Below are positions 45,629 through 57,129 of a stretch of DNA of 64,000 bases, in pieces; position 1 is the stretch's first letter, and every line of letters starts with the position of its first letter. A model generated the notes under the pieces. The model saw only the letters and a program-made list of their open reading frames with translations. It had not been told where the DNA came from and ran no database searches. The DNA is from Dromiciops gliroides (taxonomy: Eukaryota > Chordata > Mammalia > Microbiotheria > Microbiotheriidae): positions 6,993,723 to 7,057,722 of the forward strand of contig NC_057866.1 of NCBI RefSeq assembly GCF_019393635.1, read 5' to 3'. The position numbers were made by a program, and so were the translations under genes.

Positions 45629-46337
45629 TGGTGATTTCATTAGTAAAAACATGCTCCTGGTGAGCAGACCCCACCCCACCAACGCAGGGAGGCCCTTCCT
45701 CTGCAATGAATTGTCTTTTCTGGTGTTAAGTGACTTGCCCAGGGCCACACAGCTAGTAAGGATCTGAAACAGGATTTGGACTTAGGTCTTCCTACTTCTA
45801 AGTCCTTTAGAGGATCAGATGAAGGGACTGCAGCTATTTGATGGGAAAAGAAAAGGCTCAGGGGAGTGGTGGCCATTTCAAGGGACGGGAAGGACCATCC
45901 CAGAAGGGAGATTAGCCTTGGGCTGCTCAGCCGAGGGCAGAAGGAACAGTGGAAGGGAAATTCCTCCCCTACCAGCAGAGCTGTCCCCACAGGGAGCCCT
46001 CCCTCACCTGGGGTGGGGGGGCCTCACATGCTGGGGAAGCCAAGGGCTGGTGTTGTTCAGGGCTGGTTTATTCACACTGACCGAGCAGGGCTGTGCACAC
46101 GCACACACGCACATGTGCATGCACACAAGACTATGAATGATGGAAATAAGAATAAACTTAAACCCCACTGCATCCCTCAGGGGCCTGCTGAGATCTGGAA
46201 GGATTCATGGGATCCCTGATGTGGAGGCCATTGGGTGCACTCCCCTCATTTTACAGATGAGGAAAGCGAGGCACAGACAGGTCCTACGATGACTACTCAG
46301 CCAGCATCACCAGTATCCTTAGAAGGGAAGTAAAGGA

Positions 46338-46737
<400 letters not shown>

Positions 46738-46819
46738 CTAGACAACAGGTCCTTCTGTTCCAATGGTGTCTCTGGGGACCCCTCCACGTTCTACCTCCCC
46801 CAGCCAGGGATTGTCATGG

Positions 46820-47010
46820 TGTGAATGCTGCACTTGGAACAGGGAAGTCCAGAGTTCAGATCCTGCTTCAGACGCTTCCTAGCTGAGCAAGTCACCAAAC
46901 TCACCCCTCTCTACCTCAGTTTCTTGATCTGTAATAAGAGCACCTCCCTCCCAGGGTTGTTGTGCGGCTCAAATGAGATCCCAAATGAGATCCCACTTTG
47001 CAGCCTTAAG
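46820..47010 (+). mobile_element. tRNA-SINE/MIR-like fragment
   Basis: 'gtccagagttcagatcctgc', 'gagcaagtcaccaaactcac', 'tcagtttcttgatctgtaat' and 'cagggttgttgtgcggctca' form a diverged MIR-like element in LRP5 intron 16. Confidence 0.6.
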
Positions 47011-47107
47011 GTGTCACACAAACACTTGCTGTTCTTAGATCTCAATGCTAAGCTGCAAAGTTAGCTTTGTCAAAGGATGCTCATGACCCCATTTCTTTCA
47101 TGAGGGT

Positions 47108-47545
47108 GGTACTGTAACTGGGCCAGTAGGTGGCGCCATAGTGCACAGAGTGCTGGGCCAGGAGCTAGAAAGCCTCATCTTCCAAATCTGCTCCCTGACA
47201 CTGACTAGCTGTGTGACCCTGACCAAGTCACTTCACCCTGATGGCCTCAGTTTCCTCAACTATAAAATAAGCTGGGGGGGTGCAGCTAGGTGGCGTAGTG
47301 GATAGAGTACCTGCCCTGGAGTCAGGAGGACCCGAGTTCAAATCCGGCCTCAGACACTTGACACTTACTAGCTGTGTGACCCTGGGCAAGTCACTTAACC
47401 CCAATTGCCTCACCAAAAAAAAAGAAAAAAGAAAAAATGAGCTGGCAATGAAAATGGCAAACCCCTCCAGTATCTTTGCCAAGAAAATTCCAAATGGGGC
47501 CACAAAGAGTTGGACACGACTGAAAACGACTGAACAACAACAAAG
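47108..47545 (+). mobile_element. Long SINE with RTE-like tail, split by a younger SINE
   Basis: Left part 47108-47275 (head 'gccagtaggtggcgccatag'), right part from 47435 ('gagctggcaatgaaaatggc' to 'gagttggacacgactgaaaa'). The RTE-like end is well preserved. Confidence 0.88.
47276..47434 (+). mobile_element. Marsupial SINE nested in another SINE
   Basis: A-tailed SINE flanked by aaaataagctgg/aaaaatgagctgg (about 47264-47275 and 47434-47445). Same orientation as its host element. Confidence 0.92.
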
Positions 47546-47639
47546 TATATTATTATTATTATAATAATAATAGTACTTATTATTATTATTGCCATTTTAC
47601 ATATGAGAAGATAATTGTAATAAGAATAAGAATAATGAC

Positions 47640-47850
47640 AGCTAGCTTGCCTAGAGCATTCTTGGGAGGTTTGCATATGTTATATCACTCGAGTCTCATA
47701 ACAATCAGGTGGGGTAGGTGCCATGGTCAAGCCCAGATGAGGACATGGAGGCAGACTGAGGGGAAGTGACTTGCCCAGAGTCACACAGCCACTAAATGTC
47801 TGGGGCTGGATCTGAACTCAGGTCTTCCTGACTCCAGCCCATCAACAGCC
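47640..47850 (+). mobile_element. MIR/CORE-SINE-like element
   Basis: 'tatcactcgagtctcataac', 'agtgacttgcccagagtcac' and 'tgaactcaggtcttcctgac' in MIR order, in LRP5 intron 16. A CA/TAT-rich tract precedes it. Confidence 0.7.
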
Positions 47851-48328
47851 TTTGGGAGTGAGCAGGAGCTAGGTGATCACAGGACACACACCAGTAATGA
47901 AGGGGCCAAAGGGGCCTCTCATTCAAGCTCCTCATTTTACAGATGAAGAAACTGAGGCTCCAGGAAAGGAAATTCCATTCAAGTCAGCAAACATTTGTTG
48001 TTAAATGCTGACTCCACGCTAAAGACTGGCTAAGTCAGGGGATACAGAGAAGAAACAAAATAATTTCTGCCCTCCAGGAGCGATGTAACATCTGAGAGAG
48101 AGCTCTAATGACCAGGGAAATCCAAATAGGCTTCCTGGAGGAGATGTCGCCTAAGGTGTGCATTGCAGGAAGCACAAATGCCAGGGATGGGCGACCATCT
48201 GGGCAAAGCTAGGTACTGGAGAGTTGTCCAGAGTGATGTGGGGGGGTCTGACCAGAGGTCCCCTGGCTTCCCATCATCCCCACCCTTAAGAGAGGCTGGG
48301 AACCCATGGCCCGCGGGGGCCATCTTAC

Positions 48329-48538
48329 CAAACTCCTCCATGTTGACCTCTTCCACGGCATGGATGCCACTGAGGTGCGAGATGCGCCCCTGGATGCGGG
48401 TCCTCTTGTAGCCAGTGGTCTTCTCCACCCTCTCAATCATCTGCTGCTGACGGTCGATCCAGTATAGGTGGTTACCCAACACGGTCAGGCCCACTGGCTG
48501 CACGATGTTGGAGTCTTCCAGGGTGACTCGGTTTGCTC
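48329..48538 (-). CDS. LRP5: LRP5 exon 16, end of propeller 4
   Basis: 210 bases. Reads [60 protein letters not shown] and [15 protein letters not shown] is a YWTD-type blade signature. Propeller 4 with propeller 3 forms the Wnt3a- and DKK1-binding half of the ectodomain. Acceptor CCAG is just above 48538 and donor GTAAGA just below 48329. The size matches human. Confidence 0.98.
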
Positions 48539-48594
48539 CTGGAAGAGAGGAAAGGTGACGTGGTGAGGGGCTTCAGCAAGGACGGGTGGACCTG

Positions 48595-48730
48595 GCCCCG
48601 GCCCCAGGCCCAGCTAGCGGACCCAGCCCTGAATGGCAGACCCGGCCCCAGCTGGCAGAGGTCCTGAATGGCAGACCCGGCCCCGGATGGCGGAGGCTCT
48701 GAATGACAGCCCTGGCCCCGGCTGACAGTT
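48595..48730. repeat. 35-base GC-rich minisatellite, about four units
   Basis: The unit cagctggcagaggtcctgaa…tggcagacccggcccc recurs; the anchor ctgaatg lies at 48629, 48664 and 48699, exactly 35 bases apart. It starts about 56 bases upstream (in gene sense) of the exon 16 acceptor. Confidence 0.9.
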
Positions 48731-49490
48731 GGTAGCTCAGCTTCGTTCGCAAACAAGGGGTCCAAAAGGCAGCCATGCCTGGTGCACTCTGACCGGCCCA
48801 GCCTGGGTAAGGAGCGGCTGAGGCTGCTGACCCCCAGCCAGTCAAGCAGCTGCCCTTTACTAAGAGCTGACTATGCGCCAGGCACTCTTAAGTGTGGGAA
48901 GCAAACACAACAGGGAGACAGTGCTTGCCCGCAGTGGGTGGACATTCTACTTTCCACAAGTGGTCACAGGTTGTCCATGGGCTGGCCCCAGCCCTGACCT
49001 CCTGCGGTGGGGAGAGGCCTTTGGTTCCTCTTAACCCCAACAGGAAGTGGACTTAGAAAAGAATAATGACAATAAGAGGTAAGACTCGAACCCAGAGCCT
49101 TGTGGCTTCTCTGCCCAGCGCATCACGTCCCTCTGATAATAACGATGATGGTGGTGATGACAATGGACAAGGATGTAGTGCTTAAAGGTCAGTGAATTGC
49201 ATATGGCGCCTCATTTGATTCTCATGACAAGCCGGTGAGACGGGAGCTATTCTTTGTCACCCCCACTTCCAAACAAAGAAATGGAGTCGGGGCCTTATCT
49301 GCAGCCAATGTCTAGCAGGAGGTTTGAGAAATGTGCCTCAGTTTTCAGGGACAACAGAGTGGCCCCCCCCAGGAGAGAGCCCCTCAGTCCTCAGGCAGAC
49401 CTAGAAATGCTCTGGAGTTGGGGGCCTACCATTGTGTGCACTGACTTTGGGGGGTTCCCCCAACCACTCTGAAAACTCAACAGGCACGTG

Positions 49491-49516
49491 ACACACACAC
49501 ACACACACACACACAG
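49491..49516. repeat. (CA)n microsatellite
   Basis: About 12 CA units in LRP5 intron 15, some 140 bases from exon 15. Confidence 0.95.
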
Positions 49517-49657
49517 GTCATCTGCCTGGAAGCTGACAGCCTGTGCAAGCCAAAATGCCCCCACACAGAAGAGCTGAGGACAGCCCCTGGCTCGGGGCTA
49601 GACCAGCCCAGCCCAAGAGCACCACTGTGGAATCAGCACCCCAGGAGGAGCGCTTAC

Positions 49658-49848
49658 CTGACAAATCACAGCTCTCGATGCGTTTGAGGTCGGTGTCTAC
49701 CCAAAAGAGCTTGCCCAGCTTGTTGTCCACGACCAGGGCCAGGGGCCGGATGAGGCCCGTGGTGAACAGCGCCTCCCGCTCAGTGCCATCTAGGGCTGCC
49801 CGCTCAATCTTGGCAGCACGGTCCTGCATGTTGGTAAAGTACAGGTAC
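49658..49848 (-). CDS. LRP5: LRP5 exon 15, propeller 4
   Basis: 191 bases. Reads [69 protein letters not shown] and LFWVD are YWTD-type blade signatures. Acceptor GCAG is just above 49848 and donor GTAAGC just below 49658. The first base completes the glycine codon begun in exon 14. Confidence 0.98.
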
Positions 49849-50417
49849 CTGCCAAGGACAGGCAGAGAGTGAGGGTGGCCAGTGTTGGGGTCTTCCCACC
49901 AGCCAAGCCAGCCTGTACAAGGTCAGCAAACCCACTGGGAAGAATGAGAATGGAAACCTCCCGAGAGCAGGGACTGTGTCATTTCTCATCTTTGTAACTC
50001 CAGAGGGTACCTCTGAAGGTCATTTGACCCAGTATCTAAATAGTGCTGGCCCTGGAGTCAGGGGTCCTGAGTTCAAATTCTACCCAACACTATGTGACCA
50101 AGTCACTGAGGCTCCCAGGGCCTCAGTTTCCTCAACTGTAAAATGAAAGTGTGAAACTTGTTGGCCCAAGGTCCCTTCTAGATCTAGATCTGTGGTAATA
50201 TAATGTTATAGATGAGACCCAGAGAAGGGAAAGGACTTGTCCAAGGTCATGCAGGTAGTCAGTGGAAGAGCCAAGATTTGAACTTGGCTCTTGTGATTCT
50301 TAAATTTCATCCTCTTTCCATGGCATCATACCCAAATCCAATTTAATTGGAGGAATTCTTATAGGAACTGGGGTGGGGCATTAGAGACGACATGATGGTC
50401 CCCATCTTCAAATATCT

Positions 50418-50652
50418 CTTGTTCAGTCATTTTCATCATGTCTGACTTTATCATCCCATGTGGGGTTTTCTTGCGGTGGTTTGCCATTTCCTCCTCCAGC
50501 TCATTTTACAGATGGAGAAACTGAGGCAAACAGGGTGACATGACTTGCCCAGGGTCACACAGCTAGGAAGTGTCTGAGGCTGGATTTGAACTCAGGGAGA
50601 TGAATCTTCCTGACTCTTGGTCCCTGGGTACTGTGGCGCCCCCTAGCTGCTC
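50418..50652 (-). mobile_element. Long SINE with RTE-like tail
   Basis: Reverse-oriented: 'ttgttcagtcattttcatca' (complement of the RTE-like end), 'gacttgcccagggtcacaca', then 'gtggcgccccctagctgctc' at the head. The head holds a strong CTCF-like motif. Confidence 0.85.
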
Positions 50653-50763
50653 TGGGGCTCTTCTCTGTGGGGGCAGAGGGAGGGTGACAATTATTTTGAA
50701 AGAGGACTAGTGAGTAGAAGTTGAGGAAAGGTAGTTTCTGGCTTCATACAAAAAATAATTTCT

Positions 50764-50913
50764 TTTTTGTTTGTTTTTTTGCCGGGCAATGAGGGTTAAG
50801 TGACTTGCCCAGGGTCATACAGCTAATAAGGGTCAAGTGTCTGAGGCCAGATTTGAACTCAGGTCCTCCTGAATCCAGGGCCAGTGCCTTATCCACTGCG
50901 CCACCTAGCTGCC
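50764..50913 (-). mobile_element. Marsupial SINE in LRP5 intron 14
   Basis: Reverse-oriented (LRP5 sense) copy from its T-run to 'gcgccacctagctgccc'. A T-rich tail with G interruptions. Confidence 0.92.
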
Positions 50914-50999
50914 CATAAAGAAGAACTTAAACTGAAAGGTGTCCAATACTGGAAAAGCCAGCTTGTGAGGTAGTGAGATCCCCATCACTGGAAGTATTA

Positions 51000-51900
51000 A
51001 TAATAAATACTTCTCAAAGATGTTGATTACAGAGAGGACTCCCATTCCGGGTGGGATGTTGGAGTGCAGGTCCTATGAGAAGATCTCTTGCAGGTCCAAA
51101 GCAATCATTGGCCAGTAGATTCAGCCCAGAACCCAGCCCAAGATTCCTTTCACACTTCCTAGTCAGAGAGTGTGATACACTCAGCCAGTACACAAGTCTG
51201 CCAAGACATAGAGGGGGCTGGGATGCCATCAGCCTGGGCACTGGTCCACTAATGCAGAGCATAGCCCAACTATAAGTTATCCCCTTGCAGAGATGCATGA
51301 AGCTCAGAGGGAACATGACTGGCCCAGGGTCATACAGATAGTCACTTAGTTGGGGCTCATGGGGGCTTGAACCGGGATGTAGAAGTTTAATAAGTTTCAG
51401 AGATGGGGTTGGAACCCATGTCCTCTCCACTCCAAGTCTAGCCTGGCATCCTCTCTGGCCACTGCCTCATTGCCTTCAGACAGTGAACTAAAAGGAATTG
51501 ATCCAAACCAAATTAATTGCTTACACTTGGAGAGTGCCTTGTGGCTCCCCATGTGTTTGAGAGACATTATTTTATTTGGCATTCCCAACAATACTGAGCA
51601 GACTGCCACCGATTAGCAGGAAGAGGAACCAGAGACTTGCAGCTGAGAAATGACTGCCTCAAGTACATGCGCCTCCTAACGTTAGCCAACACCTCTAGGG
51701 TGCAAAGCACTTCACACGTGTTTTCTTGGGGCAGCCTCACACGTACCACCCTCCTGCGAAGGAGGTCATCACTCTTCCTTCTTTGTGGAGGAGCAAAGTG
51801 CACACTCCATGGCTGAGGAATGTCTGGGGTGGGATTGGAACCCAGCACCCTCCACACCCTAGGCTGCCCCAGTGTTCTGACTCTGGCTTTCCTTCCCTCC
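51000..51900. other. LRP5 intron 14, unassigned
   Basis: MIR-like phrases near 51300-51420 and 51600-51860 ('tgcctcaagtacatgcgcct', 'gggtgcaaagcacttcacac'). No exon or RNA gene seen. Confidence 0.45.
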
Positions 51901-51927
51901 GTGGCATTGTGGCCGCTGGCCCCTCAC

Positions 51928-52136
51928 CCACGCTCGGCGTTCACCGCGATGGCTCTGGGCTTGTCGTGGTCCCCACGCAGCACCACACCAATGGCCTCCC
52001 CACTCAGCCGGTGCACATTGATGGTGTTGGTGGCCTCACAGGTCCAGTACAGGGTATGGCTGTAAATATCGATGCTCAGGTCATGTGGCTGCTTTTCTGA
52101 ACCCTGGCCTTGGTTTGCAGAAGTCACGACGAAAGG
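51928..52136 (-). CDS. LRP5: LRP5 exon 14, propeller 4
   Basis: 209 bases. Reads [75 protein letters not shown] is a YWTD-type blade signature. The human counterpart has SLSQGQNPDRQ where this has [11 protein letters not shown], a known variable loop. Acceptor TGTAG is just above 52136 and donor GTGAGG just below 51928. It starts at a codon boundary, which fixes the donor of exon 13. Confidence 0.98.
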
Positions 52137-52439
52137 CTACAAGACAGAACCAAGAGAAAGCTGAGAGTGTCGGTCATTTTAATGGGCACATCCTGGCATG
52201 TGAGCTCCTTGGGCGGCTATATGGATGGCCAGCCTGGCACTCTGTGGACACTTAAGTGCCTGGCATACAGTAGATGCTTAATAAGTGCTTGTTCACTTAT
52301 TCAATCCAGGACACAGTGAGCACCTGATGGGTGGTAGGCATCGAGGCTACACAACATGCCCATATCAGCTCAGAGTCTTTTCCCAGGGAGCTCATACTAT
52401 ACCAGAGGAGCTGGTAAAATGCCCACTTGCTAGAGCTAG

Positions 52440-52660
52440 ATGTTTAGTCCAGAAGGTCAAATTAGCCAGCTGACCTGGGTTCAAATCCTACCTCTGATAC
52501 TGACTAGTCTTGTGACCATGGATAAATTATTGAACTTCTCCCGGCCTCAGTTTCTCCATTTGCACAATAGAGATAACAAGAGCACATACCTCAGAGTTGT
52601 TATGAGAACCAACTGAGATAAAATATGGAAAACATTTGTGAATCGTTCTCCCTCCTTCCT
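52440..52660 (+). mobile_element. tRNA-SINE/MIR-like fragment
   Basis: 'gttcaaatcctacctctgat', 'gaccatggataaattattga', 'cctcagtttctccatttgca' and 'acctcagagttgttatgaga' in SINE/MIR order, in LRP5 intron 13. Confidence 0.7.
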
Positions 52661-52742
52661 TCCTTCCTTCCTCCCTCCCTCCTTCCTCCCTCCATCCCTC
52701 TCTCTCCCTTCCTTCCTCCCTTCCTCCATCCCCCCCCTCCCT
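52650..52742. repeat. (CCTT)n/(CCTC)n microsatellite
   Basis: Imperfect pyrimidine-rich tract following the SINE-like fragment. Confidence 0.92.
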
Positions 52743-53404
52743 TCTACCTGGTGCCCCCCCTCACTCCCAGGTGTTCATCATTTTGGCACTAGTCTTACTG
52801 TGAACACCCAACTGGTATGGCCCACCACAGTTAAGAACTCCTGGACTCACGTGACCTGCCCCCCAGTCTCCCTGGTAGCTGAGATTATAGACATGGGTTG
52901 CCAATCCAGACCTGTGTGCAAATTTTAAAGCATCACGTAAATGTGAGCTATTATTATTATCATTATTGTCACAGAGTTCTGGCCAATTAGAACCCAGGAA
53001 CCACCTTTCCTTCACTGTGGAGTAAGTGGACCAGAAGCAATCAGAATACCCGCTGCATGCTCTATAAGAACAGCCTGGTCCCTCCATTCGACATCATCTG
53101 AGGTTTAAGGGAGCAGATACCCAAAGGCCCAACACAGGTTGGCAGCAGGCAGAGCCCCCGGACATTCTTGGAGAAGCCCCCTTACTCTGTGCTTTGGAAT
53201 GGGGCTCGTTTCATTGGTACAGGCTGTTCCCTGTGAGGGAAGACCTTCACTCAATGCAGACCAGCACTGTCTCTACTGAGTACAGAGTCAGAGCTATTTG
53301 GGGGTGCCCAGGGTCACACAGCCAATATGTGTCAGAGTTGGCCTTCTGGAAGCCACCTGGTGATGCCCTTCATCCTCCAGCCCGTGTGAGGAGGTGCTCA
53401 CCCC

Positions 53405-53780
53405 CTGAGGAATGGCAGAACATATTCTGGTGATCAATGCAATGGATTATTCTTGGGCTCTAAGAAATGATGATGGGGATACTTTCAGAGAAACCTGGGG
53501 AGATGCATATGATTTGATAGAAAGTGAAGCGAGAAGAACCAGGACAATCATTTCCACAATAACAACGATGCTGCAAAGATAAACGGCTTTGAGAGACTTT
53601 GGAACTCTAACCCACTCAATGGCCAACCACGATTCTAAAGGACTCCTGATAAAGCATGCTGCCCACCTGACTGAGAGGTGACAGATGCAGGGCACAGGCT
53701 GATGGACGTTTTGGGGCAAAATAATGGATACATCTGACATAAAGACAGAGAAATATGCCTCCCTTCCCAGGAACTATAAA
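53405..53780 (+). mobile_element. L1 LINE 3' fragment
   Basis: 'ggaatggcagaacatattct', 'tctaagaaatgatgatgggg', 'ttcagagaaacctggggaga' and 'aagtgaagcgagaagaacca' follow the L1 3' order. Old and diverged, in LRP5 intron 13. Confidence 0.75.
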
Positions 53781-53829
53781 CTTCATCCAACTATCTCATT
53801 ATCCTTCACGCACAGGAGAGGGACTTTGA

Positions 53830-54480
53830 TCCTAATGAAGGGAATTGTTCACAGACTTTAGAATTGCTAAGAATTTGGGGTAAAATGAGAAAGGTAACTT
53901 CCTAAATTGCTCAGATCGTACTCGCTGAGCTCTTAGGGTGCTCTCCCTTTGAGGCTGTTCACACCCCGGAGCCCACCTGTCACAGCAGAATAGCCCACCC
54001 CCAGAATCCTTCAGGCAATTTACACCTAAGAGCCTTCTCTGTGGGGAAGCACCAAGCCAACAATTAGCACTTCCTGGCCTTCGAAAGGCCCAGCAAAGCT
54101 CCCCTCTGAGCCCCAAACTGCTGTTCCTATCAGTGGAGATGAAAGAGATTCACACCCCACTCACTTCCATGCCCCCTGTGAGCTCTGCTCTCTGTGACAC
54201 AGAAGAGGCAGGACCAGAACTTGGAAAGCCTAAAGCCTCTGCCCATAAGAGAGTCCAAATTCACGTCAGCCAGAAAGGCTCAATCCACATAATCATGGCA
54301 GAGGCAGAGGCAGGATTAGGCTTTGGGCTTGGGGGAAGTGTTCCCACAAAGGCAAGAGCTTATTAAGCATGGGTAACTAGCTTTAATTCTGCACTTAGTC
54401 ACCTGCCAATAACTCGTCTTAGCTCTGCAGTTAGTTACACACAGCCGATAGGACCTCAATAGATCTGGGATGATATGCTG
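53830..54480. other. LRP5 intron 13, unassigned
   Basis: No repeat or exon recognised. Open frames up to 94 codons are not supported. Confidence 0.4.
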
Positions 54481-54487
54481 ACATTTA

Positions 54488-54700
54488 CAGGGACCACTAG
54501 GGGGCGCCACAGGGCATAGAGTGCTAGATGGGTCGCCAGGAACCCCTGAGTTTGAATCCAGTCTCAGACCTAGCTGTGTGACCTTGGACAAGTCACTTAA
54601 CTGTTGTCTCCTTTAGTTTCCCTATCCACAAACCAGGGATAATAATAACACCTACTTCCCAGGGGTGTTGAAGGATAAAATAAGTTAGTATTTGGGTTTT
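54488..54700 (+). mobile_element. SINE with strong CTCF-like head
   Basis: Head 'gggaccactagggggcgcca', body 'gagtttgaatccagtctcag' and 'gtgaccttggacaagtcact', then a MIR-like 'taacacctacttcccagggg' end. Old copy in LRP5 intron 13, only about 230 bases from exon 13. Confidence 0.7.
54494..54508 (+). promoter_or_regulatory. CTCF-like motif
   Basis: CCACTAGGGGGCGCC matches the well-known CTCF core motif (CCASYAGRKGGCRS form) at essentially every position. It lies in a SINE head. Motif match only; binding is not shown. Confidence 0.6.
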
Positions 54701-54932
54701 TTTTTAATTAAAATTTTTTTTTATTTTAGTAAGTTAATATTTGTAAAGCATTTTGCAGATCTCAAAATATTCTAGCAGCAGCCTTTTCTTTCCTGGCAAT
54801 GTCATCTTCCTCCCCCTCCTCTTCCCTACAAACCAGGATTTGGCCTCCTGGGAGGACAGAGCTGTAAGTCTGCACTGATGTCTCCCCCTGCGCCCCCACC
54901 CCCCCGCCCCCAGACGCAATAAGCAGACTTGC

Positions 54933-55132
54933 CTGGGTGCCGTCATCTTTGGCCCTCTTAATGTTCTGACGCCCATCTACCCAGTAAATGAACTTGTCCA
55001 GTGGGTCGTAATCAATGGCTTTGACATTCCGCAAGCCGTGTAGCGGGAGGACTACGTCTGGGCTTTGCTGGTCATCTGGTATCATCCGGCTGATGGCACA
55101 CTTCTGACTAAACAGCAAGAAGGTTGTGGGCG
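54933..55132 (-). CDS. LRP5: LRP5 exon 13, start of propeller 4, with GC donor
   Basis: 200 bases, the human size. Reads [71 protein letters not shown] is a YWTD-type blade signature. The exon must end at CAG because exon 14 starts CCT TTC in frame. The intron then begins GCAAGT, the typical non-canonical GC donor. Using the nearby GT four bases on would break the frame. Acceptor TCAG is just above 55132. Human has SAISRM where this has CAISRM. Confidence 0.97.
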
Positions 55133-55139
55133 CTGAATG

Positions 55140-56265
55140 GTGGGGTCAGAAAGGGGAAAACAGTAAGTGTGGTGAGCAAAAGCCAGGCTGCCGGGCACTT
55201 GTCCTAAGCCGGGGACACCAGTCAAGGTTCCAGCTCCTTTCAAGATATTAAAAAGGGTGTAGAAGAACTACCCCCCCCACCCTTAATGCCAACTCCAGCC
55301 ATGTCTTCTGGATGTTTTGACCATGACCTTGAGAGGACCTCCCTCATGATTCAAACCAACAATTCCTATTCTGGGCTCCAGGACTGGCTGATTTGTTTTT
55401 TCACCCTGAGCTGCCTCTGAGCTAAAATGCATCGTGACACCCAAACTCCTCTCTATCCCCCGTCTGGGCTCTGAGGATCCCACCACCAGCTTGGGAGATT
55501 CTGAGACTTCAACCATGGTGCCTGGTTGGGAAAAGCTTGTTTGGATTAACGGTCTTGTCTTCAGAATCCTAAAAGCAGCAACTTTCCTGCTCTTAAAGAC
55601 TTACTGGAGAAAAATTGGGATTTGTTCTAGTCCTAGAAACTTTTAGATTCAAACCAAATTGGACAGTTCCTCAGGAGGTGGTTGTCCAAGGTGGTTTCTT
55701 ATTCAATTTAGCTATCTTCAACAGATGTTTATTAAGAAGGAGGCATCTAGGGCACAGGAAGAATAAAGATGAAGATACCTGCCTTCAAGGAGCTTATAAT
55801 CTATTAAGATAAACATCCAAATAACTATAATGCACATACATGAAATTCCATCTCCCGCCTTTGTGCCCTGCCACAGGCTACCCCTGAGCTAGAATAGAAT
55901 ACTCTTCCTCTTCTCCACTTCTGCTTGGAATGCTGAACTCTCTTCAAGGGTCAGCTCAGGTACCACCTTCTCCAGGTGGCCCTTCCTGAATCCTCCCTTT
56001 CTCAAAAGTACTTTGCATTTATTTTCTGAACACGTTTTTTACATGTATCAAATCAAATGTAAGTTCACTGAGGGCAAGTGCTGCCTCCTTTTTGCCTGTT
56101 TCTCCACTGCCTATCACACAATTATTGGACTGAATGGCTCAGGCCATTTGTTTAACTCAAGCATGAACATGCCATCCCCTTAAGTGGACAGGAGGCCAAC
56201 CCCCTCCCAGTCACCAGCCCCAGGGGAGATTTTTTGGTGAGCCTGGACTGAAGGGGGTGGGGCAC
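55140..56265 (-). other. LRP5: LRP5 intron 12
   Basis: Includes an L2-like 3' piece in plus orientation at about 55840-56130 ('ggaatgctgaactctcttca', 'ccaggtggcccttcctgaat'). The rest is unassigned. Confidence 0.55.
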
Positions 56266-56269
56266 ATAC

Positions 56270-56593
56270 AGCTGCAGTTCCTGTGGTTTGGATCCAGCGT
56301 ATAATGGGTTGCGCATCCACATCTGTAGCCGTTGGGGATGGCCAGGCACAGCTGGCCACAGTGTCCGTTGTTCTGCACACAGTCATTCAGACCATCCTGG
56401 CGGGAAGAGTGGAAGACCAGGATGTCCATTACAAAGTCCAGATGGCCCTGAATCAGGGTCCGGTTCTTGCCATTGACCTTGTCCGCTCTCTCGATGCTGT
56501 GGAGGTTCCAGTCGGTCCAGTAGATGTAGTCGCTATACTGTGTCAAGCCAAAGGGGTGTGGGAGGTCATCTGCAATGATGATCCTCTCCTGAC
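56270..56593 (-). CDS. LRP5: LRP5 exon 12, end of propeller 3 and third EGF-like module
   Basis: 324 bases. Reads [117 protein letters not shown] is the last blade signature of propeller 3. DC..NNG.CG..CLA…C.C…C is an EGF module. Acceptor TTCAG is just above 56593 and donor GTATGT just below 56270. Confidence 0.98.
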
Positions 56594-57129
56594 CTGAAGG
56601 TGTAAATGGACGCTGTGTTAGTCAGACCGGAAGGGAGGAAATGCACACAGAGATAAGGAGGCAGCCAGGAAGGGAATGGGCTATGTCTGGAGGCCCTGGT
56701 CTACCTTCTGTGGAGGGCAAAGAACAAAGGTTGGGTGGCTGGCCCTACAGTGGGGATGTTACAGAGGGTTCCCAAGCCGTGGCCCCTTGACCTTGGTCAC
56801 TGAGGCCACACCCTTTATTTGTGCACAACATGAAAGGAGGGCCAGTGGTTTAGAGCTGGAAGAGCTCAGAAGGGTCAGTGAGTCCAACCTCCATTTACAG
56901 AGGAGGAAACTGAAGCCCAGAGACTGAAGGTAATTGCCTAAGGTCACCAAGTTGGAACCAGAGCTCAGCTCCTCTAGCCTCCAATCCAGTGGTTTCTGCT
57001 GCATGGCCCCATACAGTGCCACGGATTAAGAAAACCACGAGGCTGCTCCAAATTCAGTAACACCTTTCAGTGGATCCATATTAAAGCTAACATTATCTCC
57101 CCCCCCCAATCTAACATCATTTATACCCA

